Shown: positions 62,521-64,000 of the stretch, in pieces
How positions within the stretch are numbered: the first letter of the stretch is position 1
Layout of the letters: each line of letters begins with the position of its first letter
NCBI RefSeq assembly: GCF_037861325.1
Contig: NZ_JAFELW010000006.1
Origin: Riemerella anatipestifer_F
GTDB lineage: Bacteria > Bacteroidota > Bacteroidia > Flavobacteriales > Weeksellaceae
Strand: one strand, 5' to 3'
Length of the DNA: 64,000 nucleotides
Notes under the pieces: generated by a model
Told to the model about the DNA's origin: nothing
Database searches by the model: none
What the model saw: only the letters and a program-made list of their open reading frames with translations
Position numbers and translations under genes: made by a program

Positions 62521-62593
62521 CGCGGGGTGGAGCAGTAGGTAGCTCGCAGGGCTCATAACCCTGAGGTCGCACGTTCGAGTCGTGTCCCCGCTA
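62521..62593 (+). tRNA. Initiator tRNA-fMet (CAT)
   Basis: Cloverleaf with acceptor CGCGGGG/CCCCGCT, where position 1 (C) does not pair with position 72 (T), as in initiator tRNAs. The anticodon stem has three G-C pairs (GGG/CCC) around loop CTCATAA, anticodon CAT, the other initiator mark. Discriminator A. CCA is not encoded. Confidence 0.95.
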
Positions 62594-62601
62594 CTACTGA
62601 G

Positions 62602-62632
62602 AAAAAGGATGATAAATTATCGTCCTTTTTTT
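62602..62632. terminator. Terminator between tRNA-fMet and recO
   Basis: AAAAAGGATGATAA pairs with TTATCGTCCTTTTT (one G-T), short loop. T-runs on both strands make it bidirectional for the convergent recO. Confidence 0.85.
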
Positions 62633-62654
62633 ATTTTTATGATTACCTCTTAAT

Positions 62655-63332
62655 TTAAAAAACTTCTCTAAAAATATCCAACGATTTGGGTTCACTAAAC
62701 TCAGGAATATGATACTTACAATATCTCATTAGAATATCTATTATATCTCTTCTTTCACTAGCATCTATTGGAGTTTTAATAAACGTCAAGTTTTCTATAT
62801 TTTTTAATATATCCGACAAAGTTCTATTGACAGTAAACTCATTCTCTATCTCTTGAAAACACCCATTTTTTAAATCAAAGAAAGCACCTTCTGTAAATAA
62901 AAACCCATAACCAATATTCTTTATTATGGAGTAAATGGAAAATATCAGTGAATTTTTATTCTCCATATTGATATAAAAATCTTCCACGCACTGATAAAGG
63001 CTATCCTCTACAACCTCATAAGGAACAGTCTTTAGAATAAATTCCGCCAAAAGAGTCATTTGAGCGTTATTAACCAAAGTAAAATCTATTGCCTTTGATA
63101 TTTCTGAAAGAGAAATTTGGTTTACTAATGACAATGCTCCATTTTTAGTTTTGGAAACATTAAAATCTATCCCCATTAAAGGCACCAGATACACTTTCTG
63201 CTTATTCCGAGCCAGATAAATATTCTTAACAAAATAAGACTGAATACCCGCTTCTCTTTCTAAAACACGAAGCACCGCACCAGAATCATTATATTTAGTA
63301 TAAGATAGTATAAACCCTTGTAAAGATTGCAA
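62655..63332 (-). CDS. recO: DNA repair protein RecO
   Basis: 225 residues. N-terminal OB fold (about 1-80) with FILSYTKYNDSGAVLRVL, followed by a helical domain. It loads RecA at gaps with RecF and RecR. No zinc-binding cysteine cluster, as in many Bacteroidota forms. It begins 11 nt after the porZ-like gene, so the two are one transcript. Confidence 0.92.
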   Translation of the reverse strand: MQSLQGFILSYTKYNDSGAVLRVLEREAGIQSYFVKNIYLARNKQKVYLVPLMGIDFNVSKTKNGALSLVNQISLSEISKAIDFTLVNNAQMTLLAEFILKTVPYEVVEDSLYQCVEDFYINMENKNSLIFSIYSIIKNIGYGFLFTEGAFFDLKNGCFQEIENEFTVNRTLSDILKNIENLTFIKTPIDASERRDIIDILMRYCKYHIPEFSEPKSLDIFREVF

Positions 63333-63343
63333 TTTTAGTGTAT

Positions 63344-64000
63344 TTAATTAACCACTGCTATTTTCGCTGTTGCTTTATCCGTACCGTCTTCGTTGGTCAT
63401 CAATACAAAATAAATCCCTGAAGCCACACGAGAACCTCTTTGATTTTGTAGATTCCACTCGTAATAACCATTTCTAGAAACCGCTTGATGAATTAAATTA
63501 CCCGCAGCATCTGTAATGCGAATATTAGTTTTTTCAGCCAGTCCTTTTATTTTCACACTTCCCTTAAACTGACTATAAACCACAGGGTTAGGATAAACTA
63601 TTACTTCCCCAAATTTTGAAGTTACATTAGCCACATCGCCTTTATAAACCACTATACCATTACTAGTTGCAAAATAAACCTGCCCTGTTTTATCATTTAT
63701 TTTTATATCCGTAACCTCGTCCGAAGGAAGTGGAGAATTAGCTTTGGTAAAATGATTGTAAACCTTCTGTCCGTCGGCACTTAGAAAGAATACACCTCCT
63801 CCATTTACAGATACCCATTTGTTGTTACCTGAATCTACCGCTATACTCAAAATTTCTGCATCTTTAAAAAGTTCTTCCGCTATGCCATTTTGAGTAATAA
63901 CTATAGGACTTACTTTTACTTTAGTTCCGTACAAATCGCTCAAGGCATTCGGAAGAATTCTAAGTCCTGTTGTAGAACCTAACCACAGACTATTGTTTTT
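63344..64000 (-). CDS. PorZ-like beta-propeller protein with type IX secretion sorting domain (partial)
   Basis: The frame is open to the window edge; a TTG at 63943 is not the true start. About 219 residues are visible. First come propeller strands with SLWLGSTTGLRILPN, WVSVNGGGVFFLS and YFATSNGIVVYKG. Then a C-terminal domain from VYPNPV ends YFVLMTNEDGTDKATAKIAVVN-like (roughly residue 140 onward), the type A sorting domain recognised by the type IX system. The propeller plus sorting domain next to recO is the arrangement of porZ, whose product is part of the attachment complex. N-terminus lies outside the window. Confidence 0.8.
   Translation of the reverse strand, partial: KNNSLWLGSTTGLRILPNALSDLYGTKVKVSPIVITQNGIAEELFKDAEILSIAVDSGNNKWVSVNGGGVFFLSADGQKVYNHFTKANSPLPSDEVTDIKINDKTGQVYFATSNGIVVYKGDVANVTSKFGEVIVYPNPVVYSQFKGSVKIKGLAEKTNIRITDAAGNLIHQAVSRNGYYEWNLQNQRGSRVASGIYFVLMTNEDGTDKATAKIAVVN

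Overview
The window looks like a low-GC chromosome segment from the Bacteroidota, most likely a Weeksellaceae/Flavobacteriia species. Riemerella, Chryseobacterium or a close relative is my best guess. The evidence is promoters of the Bacteroidota type (TTTG, about 20 nt, TAnnTTTG), a PorZ-like protein with a type IX secretion sorting domain next to recO, an ATP synthase operon without atpD/atpC, a ResB-CcsA fusion and a YqhD-type alcohol dehydrogenase.

Positions 1 to about 16,730 are the right end of a siphovirus-like prophage inserted at the 3' end of a tRNA-Arg(ACG) gene. From left to right it holds the end of a membrane protein, a small protein resembling the Acb2/Tad1 anti-defence family, an M15 endolysin, and small genes including one split by an in-frame amber codon. 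Next come two probable virion assembly genes, a hicAB toxin-antitoxin module with twin operators, a secreted protein, and a strongly structured RNA leader ahead of four small genes. The segment ends with a 1394-residue tape measure gene, a mini nucleotidyltransferase-like gene, two large tail proteins and a convergent tyrosine integrase. Head, packaging and replication genes and the other attachment site lie outside the window to the left.

Positions 16,800-38,150 are mostly core genome: a metal/cobalamin-binding lipoprotein, purB, a 63-bp minisatellite, a three-gene AraC/membrane/SDR cluster, metG, two acyl-CoA dehydrogenases, a DEAD-box helicase, yqhD, an acyl-CoA synthetase, prfC, a K+ channel, a NIF3-family protein, a coiled-coil protein whose zinc ribbon has lost its cysteines, and a secreted S9 peptidase.

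A 174-bp MITE-like inverted repeat and a frameshifted SIR2-like DUF4917 gene form a small accessory patch at 38,250-39,500. After it come minus-strand core genes: recF, a UbiA-like protein, the ResB-CcsA fusion, a lipoprotein, trmD, a type II NADH dehydrogenase, the 2-oxoglutarate dehydrogenase pair sucA-odhB, an SRPBCC protein, clpS, a CBS-domain hemolysin-family protein and the operon atp(I-like)BEFHAG. The right end holds an MFS transporter, tatA, a PAP2 phosphatase, initiator tRNA, recO and the start-truncated porZ-like gene.

The strongest candidates for something undescribed are the switch-like leader RNA at 4869-5040, the Acb2/Tad1-like protein, the nucleotidyltransferase-like gene in the tail module, and the SIR2-like gene with a frameshift in an A-tract.
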